Source: Hydractinia symbiolongicarpus (lineage: Eukaryota; Cnidaria; Hydrozoa; Anthoathecata; Hydractiniidae). Taken from it: a stretch of 64,000 nucleotides of DNA. A model generated the notes under the pieces. It was not told where the DNA came from. It made no database searches and saw only the letters and a list, made by a program, of their open reading frames with translations. The stretch covers positions 9,300,001-9,364,000 of the forward strand of contig NC_079881.1 of the NCBI RefSeq assembly GCF_029227915.1. Reading direction: 5' to 3'. Positions within the stretch are counted from its first letter, which is position 1. Every line of letters begins with the position of its first letter. The translations under genes were made by a program, and so were the position numbers. This document shows, piece by piece, positions 23,640 through 35,300 of this stretch.

Positions 23640-23860
23640 GCATTGAAATTTAATCGTCACGGTTAAGCCTTTCTTTCCTTCCAATGTAACTAAGTTACAT
23701 TTCTAGCTAGAGATGCGTATAGCATTGCTCTAACTTGTTTGCTAGATAAGCCAATTCACGGTCGGCAGATGGCTCTAGATGAGCTGACAACACCAAATTT
23801 AATTGTCTAGAATGGAGACTCAAACCTGGAACCGTATAATAGAGGTCGAAAAAGTTACCA
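23640..23860 (-). mobile_element. tRNA-derived SINE, copy 1
   Basis: It shares GAGATGCGTATAGCATTGCT and flanking sequence with the copy at 28890-29150. On the minus strand the right end reads as a tRNA-like head with a B-box-like GGTTTGAGTCTCC. No terminal A-run was identified. Confidence 0.55.
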
Positions 23861-25414
23861 TATCCATGCACCATATCCAATTGCTTCTCACATAGTCCTA
23901 CTGCAGGTATTATTCTAAAGCATCCACTAACACAGAAATCCTTGTATCGATTGTTTTGCCCTAGATATTCATATAGAAAATGTTGAAAACTGGAATAATT
24001 AAGGAGGGCATTTTAATCCGACATACATGCGTTATGTGCTGAAAGAATATTACCACGTATGATTATAATTCCAAAATTGATGGTGACGCCTTATAAGTTC
24101 ATCGTATGCCCATCGTTATTCATTGCATTGTATAAGGTGGTAAATCTAGTGTATAAAACACGAAGAAAATCGTAGCTGCAATAGACACCAACCTGCGCAA
24201 CTGCTGAAGAAACATTTCCAGCCTTCAAAGCATCACGCAATTTTATGATGCAGTTTCTGATAACAAAACTTGTACTTTGCAAGACATCAACGTATGGGTT
24301 TTGTAGGATGTTGTTTTGGTTATATTAAGTATTTAATTTGTGTTACCAGGTGGTCAACAGGGTGTTGCTAAAGGAGGTTAATCGGTCCTTGGAATTAAAT
24401 ACAAACAAGTTTGGAAGAAAATATTGATCCTGCAAAATAACGTCATTATTAAACCCAATGACGTCATCTCATTGTTTTTACTTCAATCATCTTCGAATCC
24501 AATATTCTTTCGGTGGACCGGTTTAATAAATTAGTTTGTATTAAGACATTCTACTACTGTGCCACCTAATTAATCAAGAATAAGTAGTTTGGGATATGTG
24601 GCTCGCAGGGGACGAGAAATGAGGGTCGATAGAATCAAAGCTGACGAAAATATGGGTCGACGAATAATTTGAACTGGCGAATAATTCAGGTTCTGAAATT
24701 GTAAGTAAGTTACGCAAGCTGCGGTTGTCGGCAGAGTTTGGGCAAACTACATTAGGTCAGCAAAGTTGGTGCTGATGACATATTATGATAAAATGGGCGG
24801 TATCACAACCGTAGACTCAGTTAGTATTTTGGACATCTCTAAAGCTACAAAAAAAAACGCTCTCTTGTCCCTATTATACTTGCAAAGTCACGTTGCCCAA
24901 AAATAGCCTGTAGCCCAATACATGTGTTCACAGGTATTAGCTAACGATTTTTTAAATAAATCTTTCTTTTGTTACAACCCTTTTATTGAGAATTGTAACC
25001 ATGACCATAAAAAAAAAATTATTTGGAAACAAATTTGAAAAAAGAAATTACAATTCCTTCATATATGTTTAATGTAGGGTTACTGGCAATAACATACTAT
25101 ATTTTCATGCCGTGAGACTAATTTATTTCTGCAGAAAATAAGAAATATTCATAATGCCCATTATCAAAGTCTAAACTGTCAAGAATTTAAAGAAAATCCA
25201 GAAAAATATTGAAGGCCAGATTAGATAAACCAATTAATATTTGAAATAATAATGACAATCCAGAAAACCATGGATTAAATCAACTTTTTCATATTATAAT
25301 TAAAAAAAACAATAAAAATTTAAGATGGTTAAATCTAAGGGCTTAAGGCTCACGTCATTTTCTTGTTCCTATATACAAGTGAAGACAGTGCGTAGTAAAA
25401 TAACCAGTTTTGAT

Positions 25415-28400
25415 TTAGATGCAGTGAGAAGCATCACCTGCTCTTGCTTGTTTGATGTATCGATCACAGCTATCTTTTTTATCACAATCTTTGCAACACC
25501 ACGCATATGGCTCTACATCGTCTTCTTTATGGTTTTCCACAGATTTATCAGGTGTTCCTGCTCCAGGGTGACCTGGCCGTAACAAAGTTCCACTTTTATT
25601 GTAACAACACTGTTGTCTGGCTCCATATTGACTTGTAGCAGAAGAGCGGAGACAGCCATCAGCTCCTGGGTGAAAGTAAAAGCACATTGGAGCTCCATTA
25701 CCAATACATGCACCGTCTATATCCCAGACTTTGTTTGATGGGTTGTCAATTGCTTCCAATCCCAATTTGTACCATGGATTTTTTCTGACTTTGCATGGAC
25801 ATTTAAAATTCTTATTTAAATCAAGCAACCACGCATTATCACTCTTTTCACGTTCGGCCCATTTCTGGCACTTTTCACAAGCGCAATTAGCCGCTGTTAA
25901 AAAGAGAATATTTGGGATAGGAATAATATCGTCAAGAAATTTTTTATCTCTGCAGTAAGATTTATTCCAATAACACTTTTTCTTTGCGCGACATTCTTCA
26001 CATGCTTTTATGCACGAGCAATCAGTTGCTTTCTTTTCCTCGGTACAATCCGTTTCTACTACTAATGTTGCACTTTTCCCTTTGGTATAATCATAAGAAC
26101 TTTCATCGTGACTCCCAAGAATTCCTTGAGGATCTTGAACAGTGATTTTTCCTTGACCTCCAACTTTTGTAACCGAAGCTGTATAATCGTAATCCGGTGT
26201 ATTACGATTTGTTGCAACGTGCTGTATTCTGATTGGATATGAACCAGGCTTGAAATTGTAATTTCCTGAACCAACCAAACCAAAACCAGGAGATTGATGA
26301 GATACATCTCCGACATACATTACATACCTTTCTGAATGACTTCCGCTGTGGTCACCAATTGTAATTCTAATTAATACGTCTTGGGTATCTGGAGGTGGCA
26401 TCCCTCTATCAATTGGATCTCGAGGGTCAGCATTATTTTTTACTTCAGCCCCGTCCAAAGCTCCGTCACCATCAGTGTCTGGATTTAGGGGATCAGTTCT
26501 GAGAATTTGTTCTTTTAAATTTGTCAACCCATCACCATCAGCATCTGCTTTTGAATCGTCCTTTTTCACTGGACTCATGTTATTGAAATATTCAAATCCG
26601 TCAAGCAGAAGGTCGCCATCAGAATCTGGATTTAATGGATTTGTACCAAGTTCTTCAACATTGATGACATTTCTTCGTGTTCGGACTTTGTCTTTTTCAA
26701 TGAAGGATTGGTTTCCATAATATTCGATGATATTAACAAGAGCATCTCCATCAAAATCAGCAAGGTATAAACTCTCACTGTTATTTGCTGATTTGAAATA
26801 GTGAAGAACCCAATCATCCCAATATTCTGGCTTTCTAATTGAACAGTATTCATCTTTGAACATGATTTTATTATCTGATGGAATCACACTGTAACTCTGA
26901 GGTAGATCAGACAATGTGCATTTTATTTTGAAACATTTTTTCTCGTTGACGCATAATTTTTCCATGTAATCGAATGGAACTTTGACGTGTATTCGAGGAT
27001 TCGAACAATCAGTCGGTGTAGCTGGCAGTACGAAAGTAGCAGTTGACAATACAATCACACCAATTAAAACTGCGTATCGTTTATTTATTAACCAAACACA
27101 AAAGAATACCATAAAGCACGTGATCCATTTGTTGACATTAGTCGTTGTTGCCATAGCTTTTTTAGTGAGTTGTACTTTCAAAATCATTTCATCGTTTTTG
27201 TACGTAATGTTGTGTGATACATGGCTGTTATGCGCGATTGTGATGTTACTGGTTCCTTTTTCAACTTCCCAGGTAACTACCACTCCTGCAGGGTGTGTGA
27301 GGCGAATGGATTTGATAAATTGTCCATAAACAACTGTATTTTGCCATGTGCAATTTTTTTCAGCTGGAAGTGGGGCAACAAAAGCTGCCAACACCACTAT
27401 CAACAACCTAAATAGAGAAGCAAGAAAGATATGAAATTAAGAGGCGTACGGGTTGGTGAAAACAACAGCAATGTGTAGATACAGCATACTTATTTTAAAA
27501 ATAGTCGTTTATATGTATTAACATATTATAAGTTTTCATGGTACTTTTTTTATCAAAACGAGCATAGTCTATTATAGAATATAGAATTATAATGAACTCT
27601 CTCATAAAAGAACCTTGGCGGGTAAAATATTAAATTATGGCAGCTTTATTTGTATTATAAGCCAGCTATATCAGTATAAAAATCTGTAAAAAGTCAGCAA
27701 AAAATAAAGTCAGGAAAAAAGCTGAGGAAAAAATTTGGCCGGTACAAAATGTTTGTCATTGAGCTAAAATGTGGTCTAATCTTAAGTTGGTTGACACACT
27801 TTTAACCAAAATATATGAGAACTAGTCTGTGGCCGGTGGATAAAACCACGGGTTAGCACGTCCTTTATTTATCGCATTTCGTGTGTCTCGCTACAGTTGT
27901 CACAAGTTTGCGTGACACACAGATTTATAATACGGGTATTGTAAATATAGATTTGCAGTGTTTTCTTTTACATCAACCTCATTCCCAGTGCATTTTGTTT
28001 TTTGATGAATTTATATTTTCTAGTTTTGCTTACTGCATAACGTCGTTGTTTATTTTTTGTTAAGATTTACTCTAATATGATGTCTCGCCTGGGCGCGAAC
28101 TGTACCGACTCACATGATCGAAAGGACATCGTCAGCATTTTTTCTTCTTTTTTTTATCTTATATGACAAGTTAATCAACTCAACCCAACTTCGTCCACAG
28201 GCTCTTGTGGACCTTGAGCCATTATTACGGAGTGCATCAACAAGGCAAAATAACCTGGGAACGAGGAAGCTTAAGAACGTGACGGAAGTTATTTTATTTT
28301 GGTTGTTTTTATTGATGTAGAAACTTGTTACTGCAGGTTTAATGTAAACATGCCTGCACCAGCCAGCCATTTATTCTGTAGTTTATTTATTTATTTTTTT

Positions 28401-29206
28401 ATTCGTGAGCGTTTAGTTGGTCATTACGTTTAGAAATTTTAGGTAGGAAATTAAGTCCTGGTAAACTTAGGGGCTGCAATGAATTTAGAATGGCAACGAC
28501 TTCAAAATCCTGTACAGGAAAAATTAAAAAACTTTCATTTTAAAGCTAACTGGAGACGAGGTTGGGGTTAAAGCCTTCTTTAAAAACAAAACAAAAAAAA
28601 CAAACAAAAAAAACAAAAAAAAAACAAAAAACAGTTGAGCTCGTATGATAGACCTGTAAAAATTATCTAAAAATCTTATTTCTTTGCTACTCAAAATACA
28701 TGGTCAGTCATTTTTGTTTCTAAAGATACATATCAGGGTTTATCTCTAATAAGGATAATAATAACAGGGCAAAAATACCTAACAACAAAATATCTGAATT
28801 AAATAGATTTTTTATTCGCCACAGAAAGAAATTGATAAAAACCTTTAAGGCCTTTGCTTTGATGAATTACTTAATAACAGGAAGTTTTATTGTCGTTGGG
28901 GAATCCATCCTAACGGCTGGCTCTTCCTCACCTCCGACTCTAACTATGTTACATTACCGCCAGAGATAGGTACAGCATTGCTCTAACTTTTCTGTCTAAT
29001 TGTTGTCTGACTGACTTTCTTGTTTATCAGTAGATGGAACCAAGTGGACTGCCAACATTACATTTAAAGTGCGCCGAAGTGGGGAACCAAACCTGAAACC
29101 TTATGACTATAAGTCGAATTCGCTACCACTACTACTCGATCTCTTACACGAAAATATACGCGTAATTTCTTAAAGAAATATAAGACTTACAATCTTACCT
29201 TGACAT
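25415..29206 (-). CDS. Secreted or membrane TSP type 3 repeat and AMOP-like protein, two coding exons
   Basis: Exon 1 carries 8 coding bases (29199-29206, ATG TCA AG|GTAAGA). Exon 2 is 25415-27407 (acceptor TTTAG), ending TAA. Joined, the N-terminus is MSRLLIVVLAAFVAPLPA, a good signal peptide; total 666 aa. Domains by residue: signal 1-18; a Cys-poor N-glycosylated region; a hydrophobic pair at about 95-132 (WITCFMVFFCVWLI and AVLIGVIVLSTATFVL); a KVRTRRN furin-like site at about 243-249; thrombospondin type 3 Ca2+-binding repeats at about 215-330 (DPDSDGDLLLDG, DADGDGLTN, DPDTDGDGALDG); a beta-rich domain at about 345-455; a Cys-rich CSCIKACEEC segment; and an AMOP-like C-terminus at about 535-655 (QQCCYNKSGTLL, GAGTPDK, PYAWCC). 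Likely a cell-surface or matrix adhesion protein; partner unknown. The ATG at about residue 87 offers a second possible start. Confidence 0.85.
27821..27952 (+). repeat. Dispersed repeat family B, copy
   Basis: ACTAGTCTGTGGCCGGTGG start, CCACGGGTTAGCACGTCC, TTTGCGTGACACACAG and ATATAGAT end; diverged. It lies in the intron of the TSP3-AMOP gene. Confidence 0.75.
28186..28269. repeat. Hairpin element family A, copy 7
   Basis: Left end CAACTTCGTCCACAGG, right end CCTGGGAACGAGGAAG. The interior matches copy 6 (GAGCCATTATTACGGAGTGC, CAACAAGGCAAAATA). No convincing 9-bp flanking duplication here. Confidence 0.7.
28890..29150 (-). mobile_element. tRNA-derived SINE, copy 2
   Basis: Similar to 23640-23860 (GAGATAGGTACAGCATTGCT, then GTCTGACTGAC). 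The minus-strand head has an A-box-like TAGTGGTAGCGAATTCG and a B-box-like AGGTTTGGTTCCCC. It ends about 50 bp from the first exon of the TSP3-AMOP gene. Confidence 0.55.
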
Positions 29207-30100
29207 GTCGAGGAGTTTGTCTGTGTCTCTAGAACTGAAGTACGCTTGAAAGAAAATCTTTGTAATAATCCAACCTCGTCCCAGGACCTGTTAGGCTTTT
29301 TATGTCAGGCCTTCCAAATATAAAAACCTAACAGGTCCTGGGAACGAGGTTGGTAACAATCAATAAAATAAACATTCAGACAAAGCAGATTTCAAGCGAC
29401 ATGCCTGTCATACAATCTTGTCCCCACGCTTTATGGTCGAGAAATAAACTTCCTGGTGGGGAGCAAGCTAAATTGTTTGGTCATCATGGCGCCCTCAGCA
29501 GATATTTCTTCGTACGTTTTTAGACTTCACATCACATTGTATATAAATCAGGCCGCGATGTTTTTATACCCCTGGATGTAACAACCTGGGACGTAATAAC
29601 AATTACAAAACAACAAGGTATCTTTGCAAAGCCCTCAATGATAGTAAGAGTTTAAATTGCACAAGTCACTGTATTTATATTCTCATCCGCAGAGCTCTTT
29701 TAAGTAAACGTCAATGAGAGGTTTAATGACGAATTCTCAACCGCATCGTATTATCGCCAGTTACGTTTCGGGATTGCTATCTCTTCGTTTTTAGTCTTTT
29801 ATGACGAACGAATATAGTTATATTCCAATCGTTATGGACTGGTGAGAAAGTTTCTAATTAAGTTAAAACATGAAAGCTTACGTCAGAAATTTGTTTACTC
29901 ACGAGCGCTGAAACCACCATATTCTCAGAATCTTCATTCTTTTTTAAGTTATTTATTTAAAGCTTTATTTAAACAGAGATGCTTGCCAAAAATATTATTT
30001 ATTTATCCAACCTTCAACTATTTTGAATATGTTCAAAAGTTCTCAAATGATGTTCAGACGGATTAAAGTTGGCGGGAAAAAATTATTAATCAAGTATTAC
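29207..30100. other. Noncoding region upstream of the TSP3-AMOP gene
   Basis: It should hold the promoter and 5' UTR of the minus-strand gene, plus hairpin copy 8. No TATA box was called. The open frame at 29842-30066 has no family resemblance. Confidence 0.5.
29271..29352. repeat. Hairpin element family A, copy 8
   Basis: An almost complete palindrome: CAACCTCGTCCCAGGACCTG at the left mirrors CAGGTCCTGGGAACGAGGTTG at the right, with arms continuing through TTAGGCTTTTTAT. The flanks GTAATAATC (29262-29270) and GTAACAATC (29353-29361) match at 8 of 9 bases. Confidence 0.9.
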
Positions 30101-30109
30101 GTAAATGAC

Positions 30110-30203
30110 AAACCTCCCAGGTTTTTTTTCTCTTTTTGATTTTAGGGACAATCCCGGCTGTCAATTACATCAAAAAGAGAAAAAAGACCTAGGAACGAGG
30201 TTG
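30110..30203. repeat. Hairpin element family A, copy 9
   Basis: Left end AAACCTCCCAGGTTTTTTTT, right end AAAAGACCTAGGAACGAGGTTG; inner arms CTCTTTTTGAT and ATCAAAAAGAG. The flanks GTAAATGAC (30101-30109) and GTACATAAC (30204-30212) match at 7 of 9 bases. Confidence 0.8.
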
Positions 30204-30395
30204 GTACATAACCAACCCTTAACATTACTCACCTTTTCTGTTTCTTAATCCCTTATAATTTCCTGCACATAGAGTTTGATCGGAATCGCTAGCTGCTAAA
30301 TTGCAATGCACAAAAAACTAAAAAGAGATGGGGACGAAGTTGATTAGATACAACATGCATTAAAATCCGCGTCATTAGCGTACTTCATTTGAAAG

Positions 30396-31520
30396 TAATG
30401 TCTGGGAGTTTCCTATGGAGTTATATGTGGGACAATATTCGTGTATGGTTTTCGTCGCGTCGTAATGCTTTTCGTCGTGTCGTATCTTTCTTCGTGGCGT
30501 GGTTTTTTTTGACTCGTAATAGTTTTCGTCGTGTCGTATCTTTCTTCGTCGTGTGGTTTTCTTCGCAGCGTAATGGTTTTCGTCGTGCCGCATCTTTCTT
30601 CGTGGCGTGGTTTCTTTGACTCGTAATAGTTTTCGTCGTGTCGTATCTTTCTTCGTCATCTGGTTTTCTTCGCAGCGTAATGGTTTTCGTCGCGGCGTAT
30701 TACTCATGTTGGTGTGATCTCATGTTTCGTCGTGTCGTATGTCACTTCGTGGGATATTTCATTTTGAGGCGAAATAGTTATGCTTTTTTTACACGGAATT
30801 ACTAATTTCGTGAAGCTTTTACACAATATATTTCACTTCCTTTCTAGTGGCTTTGGTCCTTCTACTGGGTAAAGCTAGCAATTATTATTGTCATTTTCTT
30901 TTAATAAACGATACATTCTTAGCTATAGATTTAGCTAGCTAGCTAGCTATACATTTTAAACATGCTACACTGTATAATCTATTATCTATTTTGTAGTTTA
31001 AATGGATTCTGATGAAAATATTAAAAATCAAGTAAACTAACTACATAAACATAAATTATTACATAAAACTCTTACACAACACATAATATTTCTTCATAAT
31101 CACAAAATGTAAAACTAACTTAAAAATAGAATATAATTTTTAGCACTAAACTAAAGGTTTTGTTTATTTTACTGCACCTTATTCATGTGACTTGGATTTC
31201 TTGTAAGCGCTACACGAATATAGTAATTTCGTGTTAAAAAAGCATGAAAATTTTCGCTACAAATTAAAATACGCCGCGAAGTAAAATACGCCACGAAGTG
31301 AAATACGCCGCGAAGTAATATACGCCGCAAATTGAAATACGCCGCGACGAACACAAATACGACTTAACGAAACGTTAAACCACCCCACAAAGAAAGATAC
31401 GACGCGACAAAAAGCACACCACGAAGAAAGATACGGCGCGACGAAAAGCGTTTACGACGCGCCGAAAACCATACACGAATATTGTCCCATATATAACTCC
31501 ATAGTTTCCCACGCAGTAAT
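30396..31520. mobile_element. Foldback-type transposon with minisatellite in its arms
   Basis: The left arm from about 30396 (CTATGGAGTTATATGTGGGA at 30413) matches the reverse complement of the right arm ending about 31520 over about 60 bp with few mismatches (ACAATATTCGTGTATGGTTT). Similarity then continues through CGTCGCGGCGTATT-like units to a shared ATGCTTTTTTTA..CACG..ATTACTA. The left arm holds two alternating 54-bp units (A: ..TTCGTGGCGTGG..GACTCGTAATAG; B: ..TCGTGTGG..CGCAGCGTAATGG) as an ABAB array at 30470-30690. The right arm has a 16-bp-scale array of ACGCCGCGAAGTAAAAT. Inner spacer about 390 bp; no transposase. Confidence 0.8.
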
Positions 31521-32340
31521 CTGGTCGATAAAAACCGAAATTTCAATGACAAAAATTGAGCTTCCATAACTTAACGACTGTAAAAATGGACCTAAACAAA
31601 CCGTTTCCCATTTTATCAACATTATCAGGAGTTTCAACCAGGCATATATTAAATTTTTGTTAGCAGTAACATATTTTTGTTACACATAAGAACTGGATGG
31701 ATTAAACATTTTTTTTTGTCAGAATAATAATAATAATAATAATAATAATACACCATTTTGTTGATTGTCTGTGATTGTAAATACATTTTATATAAAAAAA
31801 CGCTGAAAACACATACACGTTCATTCAAAGAATTTTATATTTTAACCTTCTATAGATTGGATTAAAATGCATTCTCTGTACAAGTCTCCATTTTAACCAA
31901 GATCGACAAAAACCTTTTGCACCTGTCCGTCCCACCCCAAGGCCGCCACGGCCCTGTAACATAACAGAAGTCGGTAAATATATGTTTTTAGTGAACAAAA
32001 CTATCAAAATAATGTATAAAAATTAAGCGAATAATAACAAAAATTATAAATGATGTATATATATACATAATAATAATAACTCTAGCTGAGTTATGATCTG
32101 TGAGTTATGTAGCAAAACACACAGCTGCGAAAAATATTTTCCAGCTTAATTTGTTTTTTTATCTTAAGCAACTAGTCTCTGTAGCAAAAATGTAAACATT
32201 CAATTTCGGCATGATTCTCATCCACCCTCTATCTATATGTAATTCAACTTTATAGCAGTTTGAATCCTTTAACTGTGTTTTACTGAAGTAAAACAAAAAA
32301 GATGAAAAAACAAAATACATGTCAAAAATAAAAACCTAAT

Positions 32341-35300
32341 CTAACGGAACTTAAACTTTAACAAGTATCGAATTCGACATTGACTTTCTTGGTAGAGTAA
32401 ATATTCACTTTGGTGAAAAGAACTATTTGTAGATTTTGTGGGCACTGGTTTTCCTTGCGGTACAATGACGTCATTCCCATCAAGGTTTAACGTCGTATCT
32501 TGTTTCGGATCTAAACAAAATTTTTAAGGCTGAAATACACTACCATTTTTCAATGATACATTTCAATGTAATCAAAAATGACACATTTTGGCGCAAATAC
32601 ACTATCATTAAAAACATGAAACTTGAGCAGGTTTTTCTTTGCAACATGGACTTTGAAAAAGAAATAGCAGCTGCTGTTGTTGTGTATATGTTATTAGAAA
32701 AAGATAGCTAAAGGTAGGAAAAGAAAGCAAAGAGATGTATGGGTAAAGTCGTGGTTAAATAGGTGAACTGAACTTGGCATCTACAATACTTTCATGTATG
32801 AATTGCGCGTGGAGAAAATTGCAGAGTATACGCGTTTTTAAGAATGCCGCCGAATATTTTTGATGAACTTCTTAACCTCGTGGAAGTTGACATTGAGAAA
32901 AAAGCAACGCATTAACGAGACGCAATTCCTACTAAAGTCAAACTAGCAGCAACTTTGAAGTTTTTATCATGCGGGATACCTTTGAATACCTCGTGACTTC
33001 TTGCCATCTCGTTTCTGTCCTTATACAACGGGGGCTTAATATCCCACAAACTGGGCTGGCTTCTCCAAATCTCAACAAAATTTTTAGTCGCTTCTTGCGT
33101 GTTCATTCTAAACCTATATCGCGTGCAACAAACACATATACGAAAACAATGGATTCGATATAAAAATAGAAAAAAAATGTCATTGAACATGTTCAACTTT
33201 TAATTTTTAAGGATCGTTGGATATGAGAATGTAAAAAATGACAATTTTTCCTGTATACACTGTCATTTTTTTCAATGATAATTGGAAATTCAGATACATT
33301 TCGTCATTGCAGAACGACATCACACTAGACTCAAAATATAAAACAGTCAGTTTAAAATACCAGTTTTTGTAAGTGTTGTGCTAATTATTTTTTTTTATAA
33401 TTTAGTATTTTTACGCATTTGCTAAAAGGGTGGCTAAATTAACAAAAGCATATATTTCTCCTTATTGGGATGGTCATAGGTCAATAGGCTCAAAATAATG
33501 AATCAAGTTAAAGATCAAAATAGAAAAAATGTTAAACAAAATGTGACGAACATATTTCTATTATTTTATACTACTGAACGTACTAAACAAATTGATATTT
33601 TACTTTGTGAGTACAGATAAAGAAAGTAAAGATTTGTGAAAAAAAAAAAGATGCAGGCACCATACTGCGTTTTCGATTTGTTGTTTAATGTTTCCGGTCT
33701 GTACATTTATTTAAACTTGGCGCCATCTTATCCATAACAAACTTTTCGTTCGACGCTCGTATTATTTTATGGAAAAGAGGCTTAAAACATGAAAATTATT
33801 AAGTAGTTATTTATTTGTTATTATAGTAGTTACCTTTTTTTAGATTTTAGGATTTAGAGGTATTTAATATTTTTTCTCTCGCCTAATATTTCTTTTCTTG
33901 GTGCCACAAAATAGTTTTTTGTTCGCATCTCCTTTAACACAAACTTATTGTAATTTCGTTGCTTTACTTAAATCTCACGAAAAAGAAACAAGCATAAAAA
34001 CACGATGAAGCAACACGGGTAAACCGCGTAGCCACACCATTATTTTCCGGAGTTCATGAAGGTTTTTAAAAATCTTTACAGATTGGAGAACAATATAAAG
34101 GACAAACTCACCAGGTTCCTGTCGTCCCTCAGCCAAGACAGAGTCGAAGCCTTTAGGTGGTTTTGTTAACGACGAATCGTCCCTTGTTATAACGTGTTGT
34201 TTACCAAGTGTTGCTTCACTCAAAAACATAATTCCTGTACCATCTCTTGACGTGCCAACTGAGAAAGAAAAAATAACATGAAAGTAAGTATACTTGTCGC
34301 ACTTCGTACCTCCATAATTTGGAAAATCAAGAATAGAATAAATCACTCGTTAACGCCTCAATTTATGGAAAAAAGAAACACCCAAGAAAGTGTTTCCATT
34401 AGTCTATTCAAATCGACATGGATCTGGTTAGTACGGAAACCCATATCTGCTATTTAATGTTGAACAGTAGAATTAGATTTCTACTGCGCAGTAGTCACAT
34501 TTCTACTGCGCAGTAAAACTCAGTTTACCGTAGGTAAGGTAGATGACAACTTCAGAGCAAAACAACAACGAAATCTGTTTTCGAAAAAAAACTGATCGTT
34601 TGATTCTTTTAGTTTTGTTTCGGAGCGCAAGCTATTTCCCGGATTGAAAAACCATTCGAATTTAAAGGCTCCAGGCAATACAGCAAAAATATACACTAAA
34701 AAAGACTTATTTAGAAATTTTAAGACTTTTCGACGATGAATCTACCAAGCACTTAGCCTAGCTAGATTTATACAGAACAGTTCTACTCAATGTCATACCA
34801 TAAGCAGCAGATTTTGCGTGCTCTGACGCAAGATAAATTCCACGTCCGACTCTCCCACCAGAATGTGGCATGATACGCAGTCCACTTTTCAAGATAGCCA
34901 CAACAACAGCGACACTGGTGCCATGCCAAAGAAGTTTTCTATTCTCGATATCTTTGTGCGCCGCAAATCGCTTGTCCTGAAATGTAGAATTAAGCGTGTC
35001 GAAAAATAACAACAGTCTAGTTAAGCTTGGGTATACTCTCTCATAAAATACCTTTATAGCAGACACTTACATCACAGAAGCTACTTATTGCTGATATGTT
35101 TTTTAGAAATAAAAACCTATAGAGAAGTATTTAAAAAAGACAAAGAAAAATATATCTTCGTTTTAATAGCTAAAAAAGTAATCACACAAAATTTAGGAGA
35201 TTTGAGTTTTTTAAGAAGATTTTGATGCTGAAAACGAATGAAGAATGAGATTTTTATTTCGAAAATGAGGACACATATTTCCATTGGTATTTTTATAGGT

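Larger units (their letters stand above)
13246..25414. other. Repeat-rich intergenic region
   Basis: 12 kb between the anoctamin distal exon and the TSP3-AMOP gene. Apart from the listed elements I found no exon with both splice sites and a recognisable family. It is AT-rich, with many short palindromes. A weak exon-like frame on the minus strand at 24185-24290 (RNCIIKLRDALKAGNVSSAV) has no recognised homologue. Confidence 0.6.

Noticed and set aside
24091-24290. Possible exon on the minus strand (RNCIIKLRDALKAG..)
   Set aside because: It has a GT-like donor but no recognised homology and no partner exons; not enough support to call a gene.
30440-30700. A CRISPR array
   Set aside because: Repeats are contiguous with no unique spacers, and the host is eukaryotic.
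30375-30707. Arg/Lys-rich 110-codon frame and its opposite-strand partner at 30389-30619
   Set aside because: Both are by-products of the 54-bp (multiple-of-3) minisatellite units in the foldback arm.
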